From the NCBI GenBank assembly GCA_050084515.1, contig CM114271.1, forward strand, positions 48,608,001 through 48,672,000: DNA of 64,000 nucleotides. The letters run 5' to 3'. The notes under the pieces are model-generated. The model had not been told where the DNA came from. It saw nothing but the letters and a program-made list of their open reading frames with translations, and ran no database searches. This DNA is from Blasia pusilla (Eukaryota; Marchantiophyta; Marchantiopsida; Blasiales). Made by a program: the position numbers and the translations under genes. Each line of letters begins with the position of its first letter. Position 1 is the first letter of the stretch. Below are positions 21,600 through 33,000 of this stretch, piece by piece.

Positions 21600-22050
21600 T
21601 CTGACTATGTCTGCTCCAAGACACAAGCATTCCTCCACGCGTGCTTCACGAGCTTGTCGAACTCCTATGCAAATCAATGCTCGTACCCAAAATGGTAAAG
21701 AGGCCTCTACACCATGAGAATAGACACCCACCTTGGCATGTCTCTCCGTGGGACTATCCGCTACCAAGATGTCCTCCGCATGGGTGCTAGTGCTCCTCTC
21801 CAACAACTCTCCTCACCAAATAATCACTACGTGTGAATGGTGCCAACATGATCACGACATCACCTCGTGAACCACCACTACGCCTTGCAAACCGCACAAG
21901 TAAATAACTCACTCTTCCATCACGTGATCGCCATCCTAGCTGATAAGAAACCGCCTCCTCCTAGAAATCAAGGATGAAACCCAGGGGGTACAACATCGTA
22001 CTCCCTGCCAACATATCATACGGCTCTATTGATGTAGTAATCACTTTTTG
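21600..22050 (-). pseudogene. Inverted protease-to-methyltransferase linker fragment
   Basis: Minus-strand translation gives YPLGFILD and SYQLGWRSRDGRV (protease end), then THAEDILVADSPTERHAKVGV, which matches HAEDVPVADSPTERLAMTGV in copy 1. It therefore covers the end of the protease and the linker leading to the methyltransferase, facing the opposite way from copy 2. It abuts the partial LTR at about 21,599 and may derive from a separate insertion or an inversion. Confidence 0.75.
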
Positions 22051-24785
22051 GGAGGGCTAAGAAGAGCCCCCCCCTCCCCTCCCTTTCCCCAAGGGGATGA
22101 TCATAGACAACGAGCAACCTTGCCTTTTAGGAACTTTCATAATTCTACTCTTGTAACTGATAGAATTTCACACACATAGGCAAATATTTGCGGGTGTCTA
22201 GCGACTATGGAGATTTGCAAACAACGTACGATTATGGGAAGTTGCAATCAAGACCGTAGTCGTATGACAACCGCACGATATTCACTCTCAAATTACAATT
22301 GCATGAAGGCCAAAAATTTGAAAATTTTGCTCACAAGACATAAAAAAACCCTTTTTAGTGGTTTTTGCAAGATTGACACTTGTTGTAATCCAATTGATTC
22401 ATGTTGCTTTTGTCATACTCTCAAGATTTCATCTATCATTTTTGAATTCATCCAAACAAAACTCATCACAACAATCACACCTCACGACAAAGACATGTAG
22501 AGATTGTGAAATTTACAAAGTTTATAGTTCATGGCAATTACTTCATCCCATTTTTTCATATATGTGCCTTATCTAGTAAGTTCAGCTTGTTGTGCAAACA
22601 TCCTTTGCATATCTACACAAGGTCTTACTACCATTGTTGCCTTTGTCAATATCTTTTTTCACGGATTTTTGTCATGTGAAAAACATTATTTACATAGCTT
22701 GCTTACATTGCGCATGGAACTGTGTAATGTCACACTATATACCACTATTTGGTTGACATCACTTACACTGCGTCCCATATCTATCTATTCATAAAGATAC
22801 TTCCCATTTCCATGTTAAATCATGTTGGTTGCTCCACCGGTTTGTAAAACATGATAGATAGGTAAAATCACTCATTTTGCATTTAGTGCAACAAGTTCAA
22901 AAGATCAGTGTATTTGTAAAATATGCACTTCATTATAAAACAATAGTGTGTGCCTAGGCCGTGCATGGGTTGAAATGACTAATATTTAATTAACTCCCTA
23001 TATTATTATGTGACATTCCAATTTAGAATAATTGTATTGATTGGAAGATCGAGTGGTCCTCTTGGTGGAGAGGGCGAGAGTGAAAAGAGAAATTGAAAGA
23101 TGAAAGGGCACTCCTCTCCATAGATTTAGGTGAGTGCATTTGGACATAGGTCTTGCGAGGTCTCCAAAGCCATTGATTGTAAAGGACGATCCCTTTCTAT
23201 GTTAGAGGGTATGTTATTAAATCATGTGTGGTATTTTCTACATCGTGTGAACTAAATACATGTGGAGTGTATCTCTACGTCCGGACATAAGAGTTGTGCA
23301 TCTACCTCTTCGTGCACCCCACAACCAACTTTTTTTTGATAAATCCATAAAAAAATGGAGAGTTCTATGGACAAAAATTCGAGAAACCCCGATAGGTGTG
23401 CAATAACTATCGCCAACTGCGTTCCAACTACGCACCTCGTGCTTTTTGAGCGGAATATTAGGCACGCATACTAGTTTTAGAGGATGCATAATTACGGCCC
23501 CTACATGTATGCTTTGTTGTGCTTCTCGATTGTGTATCAGTTTTGTGTTTCTATCTACTGTGGATCCATGTAACCCGATTCGTGTGACTTAAATTCATGT
23601 GATTAATAATATTTGTGTGATTTTAACAACCTCCTACTAATTCCATCCCATTCGTATATGATTAATGATATTTGTGACTTTAACAACCTTCGTGTCCATG
23701 ATGGTTCCTTTTCAGTGTATCCTCTCCCGTAATGGTTGTATACTTTGTAAACAAACTTGTTTGTATATGGGCATTTTTTCTCCATAACTTTTCCTCCTCG
23801 TATTCTCTCCTCTCCGAGCGATTATTCTATTTTGGTTTGTATTTCTGTCTCATCTGTCTTAGTCTTTCATGTCCATCTATACTATAATGCGAGGAGGGGG
23901 GGGTTACCTCTTATGGTTATTTTTTTTCCCAAAGAAGTGAAGCCCTCCATAAGCAATCATCTTGAAATGGCCGCTTTGAAGAAAAAGTTAAAACAAATTG
24001 AAAAAAAAAACCAAATCTATGGGAAAGTTCGGAGGGGGTTTCTTCTTATCTCACACGAGAGAAAGAGTTAAAAATTGGATATGAGCGTATATTTGGAGGG
24101 GATGTTATTTCACGAAAGAGTTAAAATTTCTAGACGATTTGAATAGACAACCTTATATTTGGAGGGGTCCTATTTCACGAAGATTTTATTTGATCGGAAA
24201 GTTGTCACACCCTTTTGAACTAACGAGCCGTAATATGACACCTATTAGCTCACTAGACGAGTAGAGAAATTTAGAATGGCCCATAAAATATGCGCTCTCT
24301 CTAAGTTGGAGCAGTCTTCACACTATTGCACACAGAGGATCTGAACAACGTGACATAGGAGGTGGGGAAAAGGCATTGAAGGTGGTGAAACTCTGCGCAA
24401 GGTGGTGAAATTGCGGCAAAGGGGCGAAGGGAATTTCAAGGTAAAATTCCGTTGTTTCTATCAAGTATTTCGAGGTACAGCTTCGCTCTCTCATTCTCTC
24501 GACTCTCAGATATTGATGGTGGGCGAAGCCCGCTTCTAGGACTTGAAATGGTTCAGTGGATCTTGTGTTTCCTTTGGCTGAGCTGCGAGTGAGTTTCACT
24601 TGAGGTTTTCGGTTCTACAATAGAGATCGCATTTTTGGGACGAAACGCAAAGCATGCGTTTCGTCCCAGAAATTCTGCATTTCATCCCAGAAATTCTGCC
24701 AATTGATTGCCCAAACCCATGAGATTGAAGACCTGGCGAGCGTTTTGGCATATTCTATTTGTACCATCTTTATCTCCTCTTTCTC
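22051..24785. other. No gene recognised
   Basis: This 2.7-kb stretch is AT-leaning with homopolymer runs (a C run at 22,070, a G run at 23,898). I see no coding, tRNA or repeat signal that I can name. The word GTGATTTTAACAACCT / GTGACTTTAACAACCTTC is repeated at about 23,617 and 23,674, with TGATTAATAATATTTGTG / TGATTAATGATATTTGTG before each. Confidence 0.4.
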
Positions 24786-24819
24786 TTTTCTCTTTGCCTC
24801 TCTCTCTCTTTATCTCTCT

Positions 24820-24898
<79 letters not shown>
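24786..24898 (+). repeat. CT microsatellite
   Basis: This is a pure (CT)n run of about 37 units at 24,824-24,898, preceded by interrupted CT repeats from 24,786. It lies 71 bases left of a solo LTR. Confidence 0.95.
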
Positions 24899-24900
<2 letters not shown>

Positions 24901-24969
24901 CCATGGAACCTGAATGACCAGGATTGAGGGCCAGGAATGGTGGTTCTTCTCATTCTTGTGGAATGTAAG

Positions 24970-25971
24970 TGTCGCGCCCCTACTCTCCTTGAACGTCAAT
25001 CTTTAGTGTTGCGGAAGCGTGCGTTCAGTAGGTCACGAACTCATCGCCGATCTGCACCCAAACACGTACTCTCGTTAGTCGGGTTTGGCCAACCGGTGTT
25101 CCAACCCACCGAGTCCTAAACTCGGCGTCTCATCAAGCTCAACCTTCCTTAGTTCCTAGCTCCCAACACATGGCAAGTCCTTCAAGACCTGGAACAGACT
25201 TCCTGGTTAGTCCAGGGATCTGAAATGGCACTTGCACGCCTAGCGATCCCAACTGTTCAACGGTCCTCGTGTGAGTTCCGAACCGAGACCCAAGTAATTG
25301 AGTCGCGGCATGAAATCCAAGAGGGATGTCTAAAATCGCCTCAATGGACTTGGTGCAGGTTTTCCAACCCAACGCCCAAACTCGCGTTCCGTTCCATGGC
25401 CTTGAGCCGCCCCGCGGCGCCCAAAGTGGGGTTTGGGTTCCAAGCACTCTCGGAGACCTTCCCCCTTACTAGTACTTCTGGGGTTCTCCAATAACCCCTA
25501 CCCTTTGGGAAAAGAGGTTCGGGCCCTTCATTGTGGCCCTCAACCCGACTCCACTTACAGTCGTTTTCGGGTTGTATCTCGGCCGCTGCTTATGCGTTTT
25601 CAGCGATCTTTGGTGTGTTTGAACCGGATTTTCATAGGCTTTCCAACGCACTCTTATTTGCTCCAAACGCATCTCAGCGCTAAAAGTTATGGCCATAAAT
25701 ACAGTCGGAAACTCTCAAACGCAAGTGGCGTTCCAAATCCGGATCTTTCCTTTGGCAACCCACTTCCTAGACTCGACTTCTTTCAAGTCTCATTCCGCGT
25801 TTGGTCCAGGTTTTTGAGTTGCGACCATCACATCTGAAACGCGACTTCTCGCTCGCGTCTCGTCTCTTGTCTCCTCTTTGAGACAACTCCAACACGCAAA
25901 CCATCTTAGCGTGAGCCCGCTAATGTTCCGATGTTCCGCTTGGCACTTGTTTGGTCATGAGGGTCGCGACA
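24970..25971 (+). repeat. Solo LTR A (1,002 bp)
   Basis: It starts TGTCGCGCCCC and ends GGGTCGCGACA, that is TGTCGCG...CGCGACA with TG...CA ends. The same 1,002-bp sequence is present in inverse orientation at 62,546-63,547. Flanks are GTAAG (24,965-24,969) and CTAAG (25,972-25,976), a probable 5-bp target duplication with one change. No internal retroelement genes lie beside it, so it is a solo LTR. Long open frames inside, on both strands, are non-coding. The true transcription direction is unknown. Confidence 0.85.
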
Positions 25972-25976
25972 CTAAG

Positions 25977-28416
25977 CCATCACCGATGATCTTCTTTGCT
26001 CAATTTCCTTGCATGAGGCTGCTAAATCTCGTCGGTTGTCTGTGCGACTGTTGACAATCAAGTCTTTAGACAAGAGGATTTCAAAAATCTGCAGACAGAG
26101 GACAAGCTTAACCTCCAAACCCCTATCGTTTCACTTGGTTGTGCCCATAGATTGGAGAACTGGAATGCTGGAATTCCCCTCTTGTGCTCCTGGTGAGCCT
26201 CAAGCCTCAATACAATGCTCTTGAGAGTTGTACAGTTGGGCAAGTACAATCGCTTTTCAAAAGGCCATTTCAGATCCTCTGTGTGATATTGTAGGAATGA
26301 GTTCCGACTGGTCCTATCCCCTCACAGACCCAATGCATTCATCCTCCCTTTCTTGCAAATCTACTTGCTTCGCTGTACTATGGGGCCTTGGATGTACGTT
26401 TGGCGTTCCAGTGTCATGAATTTAGACGCCATGAGTGCTCGTCGATAGATTGCATGTCAAATTGACATGCAATCTATCGACGTTTAGACAATCAGCATAA
26501 GTATGATGGACGGGTTCTCCCAGCTAATCGAGTATGCTTCGTGTGAACTGAGAGGCCTGAGTTGCCTTGATCGCTTATACACTTCTCGGAGTCTGGGCTG
26601 GGGATGGACTCTTCTAAAAGCCGTTTCCAAATGTATATCTGTCTAGATTAGGTGTGTATGCGGAATGGCGCAATTCCGATAGTACGCGGCATATACCCAA
26701 GTCAATTACAGAAGAATTCCATGTCATATTTTCCGGGGAAATTGTAGGAGTCCATTTCTGTCTGCTACGATTTCACCTTTCTCTCTCTGGTTCACCCTCC
26801 ACAGTGGGAGTCGACGTTTCATGAGACTGGATCCTATCTTTCACTCAGTGATTGTGAGAATGGGTGGGAGGCGAGATGTGGTTGGTAGAGAACCATTCGC
26901 AAGATTTTGCAGCCTATCACGGTCCACCGATGGGAAATATGCTGCCGAGATCTGAAGAACAGTCGCCCGATCCTACCTCCACTTAAACGCGCCAAACTTT
27001 GCCGATCGAGATCGCCAGTCATGAAATCCTGGCGTCGATCCACACTTCATGGCGGTTCTCATGGCCCCTGCCACTTCAAAGGTCAAGGAATGCGCTACCT
27101 ACTTCATGACTAAATTACACCGGACCGCTCTTGCACGACGTTCACATGTATATGTCTCACCAGGTAATACATGGCTAGCACACAACCCAGGTGAAAATGT
27201 TGCTAGTTCCACCAGTTCGGTCCCATGTAAGAGCTTAGGGCCAGATCAGAAGATCAAGATCTACAAGATGTACTCCTTAACTACTATAAACCCCACCTCT
27301 TTACCCGAAGAAATTTTGGAGGAACTCTCTCCACTTCAGTATCACAATCCTATCCTCACCCTACTTACCAAAACTCCTTCCTTCCTCTCGAGTGCTTTGA
27401 GTGGAGTGGCCAGTGGAACCCAACAAGCACACTCTACTTAGAATTCACAGTCAAGGATGACCAGGGCAGCATAAGGTCCTCCAATGTGCTGCCTTGGACT
27501 AGTTGAATGTACCAAGGCATCCTCTAAAGTACACCCAACTCCTAACCGATCAGGTAGTGCAATCACCTTCTTCTTCTCCTCGTACCTTGCTGATCATTTG
27601 TTCTCCCTTCTCGTTCGGGTAGTAGGGGACTTAATGAGGCTAAGCCCATGGTCTTCTACCTATAGGGAGCTCAAGCATGACCCTCTCTCTCTCCACTCAC
27701 TAACTCTTATCACTTACCAGACACGGAAGTCCACGTTGTCACACCCTGGAAGTAATCATGTGATTGGTGTCAAAGGCCAAGCTTAGGTGGGGCGAGCAGC
27801 AAGTTTTCCAAGCACACCTTGATGGAGCACAATCTTGGAACCCAAGCTTGCCTCCCCTCTCGGGTACAGACCTCTTGTCCTCTCCCTGCACTTTTGAATG
27901 ATTAGTTGAATCATCTCCAAGAATCTCCCTTCATCAAGCCCTCCCCAACTCATCACTCAATCATGCACATACTCGAGATCAGGGCAATGGTGTGAACTCA
28001 TTTCACAGGGCTACCTCCTGTGTATCACAAAATCATAGAGTACATGAGAGACCTTCTTCTTCTCAACCCCTTCAAGCACACTACACACTACCTAGACACT
28101 GGGAGCACATAACTCTTTGGTTAGCTTGGCTCAAGAGATCAGTGTCTACTAGCCAACAACATGTCTATGCCCGCCTTCAAGCAAACCCACCAGAGTATTT
28201 ATAAGTGAAGTTGAGAGCCCTCTTCTTCCTTGGGCTTCTCTGGTACTCTGGGTTCCTACCTTCCTACAAATCTACCTCCCCCTAAGCATCTACTCCAAGG
28301 CATCTACTGCCTGAAATTTTGACCTCATCTACTTCTAAACCTGTTCTAACTAGCATTTCCCAAGCTTGCTTCTTCTCAAACTGGTTCCCTTGGATGCTCC
28401 TCACCTGATTTCACCT
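25977..28416. other. No gene recognised apart from a perfect palindrome
   Basis: The open frame at 27,049-27,441 (130 codons) has no motif I recognise and no support from context. The stretch 27,600-28,400 is CT-rich and may be part of an LTR belonging to the inverted integrase fragment at 28,570. Confidence 0.35.
26440..26482. repeat. Perfect 43-base palindrome
   Basis: 21-base arms, CGTCGATAGATTGCATGTCAA and its exact reverse complement, flank a single A at 26,461. There is no mismatch. It stands alone in unannotated sequence. Confidence 0.95.
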
Positions 28417-28540
28417 GATCTCACCTGATCTCCCTACTGCTCCTCACCTCCTCATTACTTCCCTGCTACTCCTCACCTGATCTCACCTGATCTCCCTGCT
28501 GCTCCTCACCTCCTCATTACTTCCCTGCTGCTCCTCACCT
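28417..28540 (+). repeat. 62-bp tandem repeat, two units
   Basis: The units are 28,417-28,478 and 28,479-28,540, starting GATCTCACCTGATCTCCCT and holding the CTGCTCCTCACCT words. They differ at about two positions, so duplication is recent. A further partial CACCTGAT run precedes it. Confidence 0.85.
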
Positions 28541-28569
28541 GATAAGGCCTAAGTAGTCGAATGTGTAGC

Positions 28570-28990
28570 TTTCCTGGAAACTTTTGGGGTCGATTATCAT
28601 ACATCAGCACCATGTCCCCCTCCTTCACTTTGGATCATCTTTGTATTCGGTTATCAAACCTCATCTTCCTTTGTTGCTGAACGGCCTTGGTCTTCTCTAA
28701 TGTTGCCTTTCTCTCCTCCTCTAGGGCATCAATCATATCCAGCCTGCTATCTATGCCACCTTCAGGTTGGAAGTGCCCTTCTAGAGTATGATCAGTCTTC
28801 AACTCCAACTCTACTACCGAGAGAGGGTTCTGCCCATACACCAAGAAGTAGGGACTTTTCCTGTGGTGCTCTTCTCAACTGTGTTGTAAGCATGGACAGC
28901 TGAAGCTAATTTCCTATCCCAATCTGATGTGTGAGCTGCCACCATCTTGGTCCGAATGGCACCAATAATCCCATTTAAATTGCAGATTGT
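28570..28990 (-). pseudogene. Integrase fragment of a different Gypsy family
   Basis: Minus-strand reading gives SDWDRKLASAVHAYNT and KSTTGKVPTS, then (28,635-28,844) VYGQNPLSVVELEL and ATLEKTKAVQQQRKMRFD. This is the standard C-terminal half of plant Gypsy integrases after the catalytic core. A frame break lies at about 28,848. The wording is unlike the methyltransferase family (FGREPNLPAAIRR), so it is another lineage. The catalytic residues themselves are not in the fragment. Confidence 0.75.
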
Positions 28991-29108
28991 TGTTCTAGCT
29001 CCTTCTACTCACCTAATTAGCATTATGATTATAGAATGATATCGTAACCATATCTGCACACTCTAGATTTGTTGTGTGACTTTAATATCTTTCATGTTTG
29101 TGATGTAG

Positions 29109-29727
29109 ACTTCCAAATCCATCGAACCCGAAACGATTACGTGATATACATCAAATTGTGAGAGCTCAAGGACAAAAGCGAAGACATGCTAAATTAGTTG
29201 AATTGAGATCTATTGAAGTTGTTGTGAATGTTCCATTGATGGAAGAATTACAACCATCCATCATCGATGGCTCACCAGGCGTAAATACTAGAAGGTATTT
29301 ATTTATGTATAACATTTCTACTTTTTATTATAATAATAGTTATAATTTTTTTTCGTATTATGACTTTTTTTACTCTTTGTTCAGGTTGGTAGCAACATCT
29401 TCCAATGGAAATCTTCATGCTTTAATAGACTCTACATTGTCTCCAATATACGTTTCATCCATTCATTAATTTCTTTCTTTTTATTGGTTTTTTAAAATTT
29501 AATTATTTTGACTTGATTTTTATTAATATTGTTTTTCTCAGTCTTCCACTTCCGTCCAACCCTCGGGTATTACATGCTATGCTTCAAGTTGCACGAGCAT
29601 AAGGCCAGAGAAGAAGGCACCATAATTTGGCCCAAGCGAATATTTATCAATTGTCTGTGAATCTTCTTCCTAGAAAGAAAGTCGAGGCTATGACTACTAA
29701 TGACTTTCATACTCAAGCTAATACAAG
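29109..29727 (+). repeat. Tandemly duplicated 186-bp exon of the Helitron gene
   Basis: Two exon-like blocks of exactly 186 bases, 29,109-29,294 and 29,542-29,727, each follow an AG acceptor and end at an AAG|GTAT donor. They encode related text: LPNPSNPKRL...GQKRRHAKL and LPLPSNPRVL...GQRRRHHNL, ending NTR. A third related start, PTNPLRL...GQRRRHAHL (29,985-30,065), opens the main exon. The second block has an in-frame TAA (about 29,600). The unit with its intron is about 435-443 bases. Confidence 0.8.
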
Positions 29728-30020
29728 GTATGATTTACATACTTTTATTATTGATGCTTCCTACTTGGTCTTAAATTTGTATGAATGATTTCTAATAACA
29801 AATTTTTTTGCATGCCAATTATGGTACATCATGAAGTTGAAGCTATTCCAAACTCTGGGATTGTGATCTTTCCATCTCTAATGTATATTTCTAAACTATA
29901 TACTCAAATTTAATAGAGATATGTTTGTATGTATATTTATTCTTATTATAATCATATATATTAATTTCTTAACCTCTCGCTTAGTCTTCGATTCCTACCA
30001 ATCCTCTACGATTATCTCAC

Positions 30021-33000
30021 ATGCTTCAAGTTGCTCGAGCTGAGGGCCAAAGAAGAAGACATGCTCATTTGGATGAAGTACATGAGATTGCACATGTTGG
30101 CGATTCGTTGATAAGGAATGATGCCAATGGACCTAATCGTGAAGGCCACATGGAAGTGAATGAAGAAAATGTATCTGCCTCGATTCCAAATGTGGGATCA
30201 CATTTGGATGAAGTACATGAGATTGCACATGTTTGTGATCCGTTGATAAGGAGCGATGCCAATGCAGCCAATCGTGAAGGCCACAGGAAAGAAAATGAAG
30301 ACAATGTACATGACTCGATTCCAAATGTGGGATCTATAAGGGTTGTGAACTTGAAAAAGTTGCTCAATATTGCACGTATTCCTAACTTTGAAGAGAATCA
30401 CATACGAACTCTTAGGTTGGGAGATTGTATTGATAGTATGATTGGCCATTTTAGTGTTGGACTTATGAATGTTGTTTGTCCGACTTGCAATGCTCTACAT
30501 TGGAAGTGTGAGAGAGTGAAGTATACTAGGTTTATAAGCTCGCCTTTTAGTATGTGTTGTGGGCATGGTAAGATTCAATTACCATATTTGACAGCTTCAC
30601 CTTCTATACTAGCAGAATTACTTTCTGGTATGAGTTCAAATAGTCTTCATTTTTTGCGTAAGACACGTGCCTATAATAGTGCTCTTCAATTGGCATCTAC
30701 TGGGGCACATGTGACAGAGCAACGAGGCGGTATAGGAAACTTCAGGATTCAAGGTGGTGTATATCATTCTATTGGACCTCTTCATGCTGGAAGTGGTGCT
30801 CCTCCACAATTTGCGCAAATTTATATTCATGATGATGAGCATCAGATGGAACATAGAAGAAGGATTATGAGTGGAGATTATCGGGATCAATTGAGGCCAG
30901 AGATCTTAAGGGGATTACAAGATATGTTACATGCCCATAATCCATACGTGGCTTTATTTCGAAATGTGGCTATTGATCCATGTAATTCTGACTTTCATAT
31001 TGTTCTTAAGGGTAGTAAGCGAGGTCTCGATGCAAAACAATACACCTTGCCTGTTGCTTCAGAGATTGCAGCTATCTTGCCTGGAGATGGGAGTGAGCTA
31101 GTAGAAGGACGTGATATTATTGTTCGCTTACATGGAGGAGGGATTCGTCGTCTGTCAGACTTGAATCAAGCATATAACCCATTGCACTTTGTTTTGCCTT
31201 TTGTTTATGGTGAAGCAGGTTGGCATCCTGGGATACCTTTGCAAGGGCAACATGATCATAGAGATGATCTGCCGTTAAGAGGGGATGCTATGATGGACGA
31301 AGATAGAGATGATATTGTATAAGGAGAAATTCAAGGTGAGGTTACCACTCATGAGGCGAGTTCAAAGACGATTACAACTTTACAATTTGCTTCATTCAGA
31401 CTTCAAATGCAAGCTAACGCTATGGATAATAATCTGTTGTTGAGGTTTGGTCGCCTTACTCAAGAAAATATGGTGGATATGTATGCGACTATCAAAATGC
31501 AACGGCTAACTTGGATACGATTGCATCAAAAAGAGTTGAGAGCTGATTTATACCAAGGTGTCAGAGATGCCATGACTCGGCATGATGTGAACGGTCAAGG
31601 CATAGGGAGACGTATTATCTTACCTTCGTCTTTCATAGGAGGACCCTGTCACATGCATCAATTGTACCATGATGCTATGGCCATTGTGAGACATTTTGGG
31701 AAGCCTGACTACTTTTTGACAATGACTTGCAAACCTAAATGGCCGGAGATTACCTCTACTCTGTTGCATGGTCAACCAACGTCTGATCGTCCTGACTTGG
31801 TTGTACCTGTTTTCCAACAAAAGAAGAAGGATTTGTTGAGACTTATATTGGATAAGCATATTTTGGGTCGAGTGGTAGGATGGATTCATGTGGTCGAGTT
31901 CCAAAAGAGAGGGCTACCACATGTGCATATCCTAATTATTCTTGCTTCTGAGAATAAGCCAAGGACAACTTCTGATTTTGACGATATTATATTTGCTGAG
32001 ATTCCGAATCCCATGACTCATCCTAGGCTACATTCTACTGTAAGAAATTGTATGATTCATGGTCCATATGGAGGAGCACATCCAACTGCACCTTGCAAAG
32101 ATAAAACGACAAAAAAATGTTCCAAAGGATACCCAATGCCCTTTGCATCAATGACAATGGAGAATGAGGATGGATATCCTATTTATAAGAGGTAATTCAT
32201 TGGTTTTGTTGTTTATTTTGTCATTTGATGTTCTTCTATTAGTGTGCTATATTTTTTCCCCAACTATTAACATACTTCTATATGTGTTTATACAGGCGTG
32301 ATAATGGCAGATTGATAAATAAGTCAAATCATGACTTTGATAATCGTTGGGTGGTTCCATACAATCCAATGTTATGTACTTTATTTGATTGTCATATCAA
32401 TCTGGAGATAACAAATAGCATCTTGGCAGTAAAGTACTTTTATAAGTATGTGTACAAAGGATCTGATGCCATATCATATACCTTGGCAAATACTACATAA
32501 GGAGAGGATACTATTGATGAGACATCATTATATCTTGATGCAAGGTATTTTGATCCCTTCTATCTTTCAAGATCTCCCAATTTTTCCTAAGATATTATGT
32601 GGGAGTCTAACAATATTTATATTGTATGGTATGAAGCTACGTTTCTTCTTCAGAAGCATGTTGGCGAATCTTCAAGTTTAGTCTACATGCAGAGCAACCA
32701 AGTATTGTGAGATTGATTGTTCATCTTCCAGACAGTCAAATGGTATATTTTCATGGGCAAGATTCATTGGGTAATATTTTGGAGCGAAGTAAGGAAACCA
32801 CTCTTACTCAATGGTTTGCAACAAATGTTTCTGATTCGACTGCGCGACAATATCTTTATTTGGAGTTCCCTTCTCATTACTCTTGGAATAAGAAGCAATG
32901 GCATCCGTGTAAACGTGCGCGAAAAGGATGTGGACATCCTATTGGACGTCTGTATATGACAAATCCATGTAAACTTTCTATACTTTGTTAAGATACCATT

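Noticed and set aside
24786-24898. Repeat array as a CRISPR
   Set aside because: Simple CT microsatellite without spacers; the genome is eukaryotic.
25433-25837. A 134-codon open frame, with a near copy at 62,680-63,084 on minus
   Set aside because: Both lie inside the two solo LTRs; similarity reflects the shared LTR, and there is no known domain.
27049-27441. 130-codon open frame as a gene
   Set aside because: No domain, no splice or promoter context, and surrounding sequence is repeat-like.
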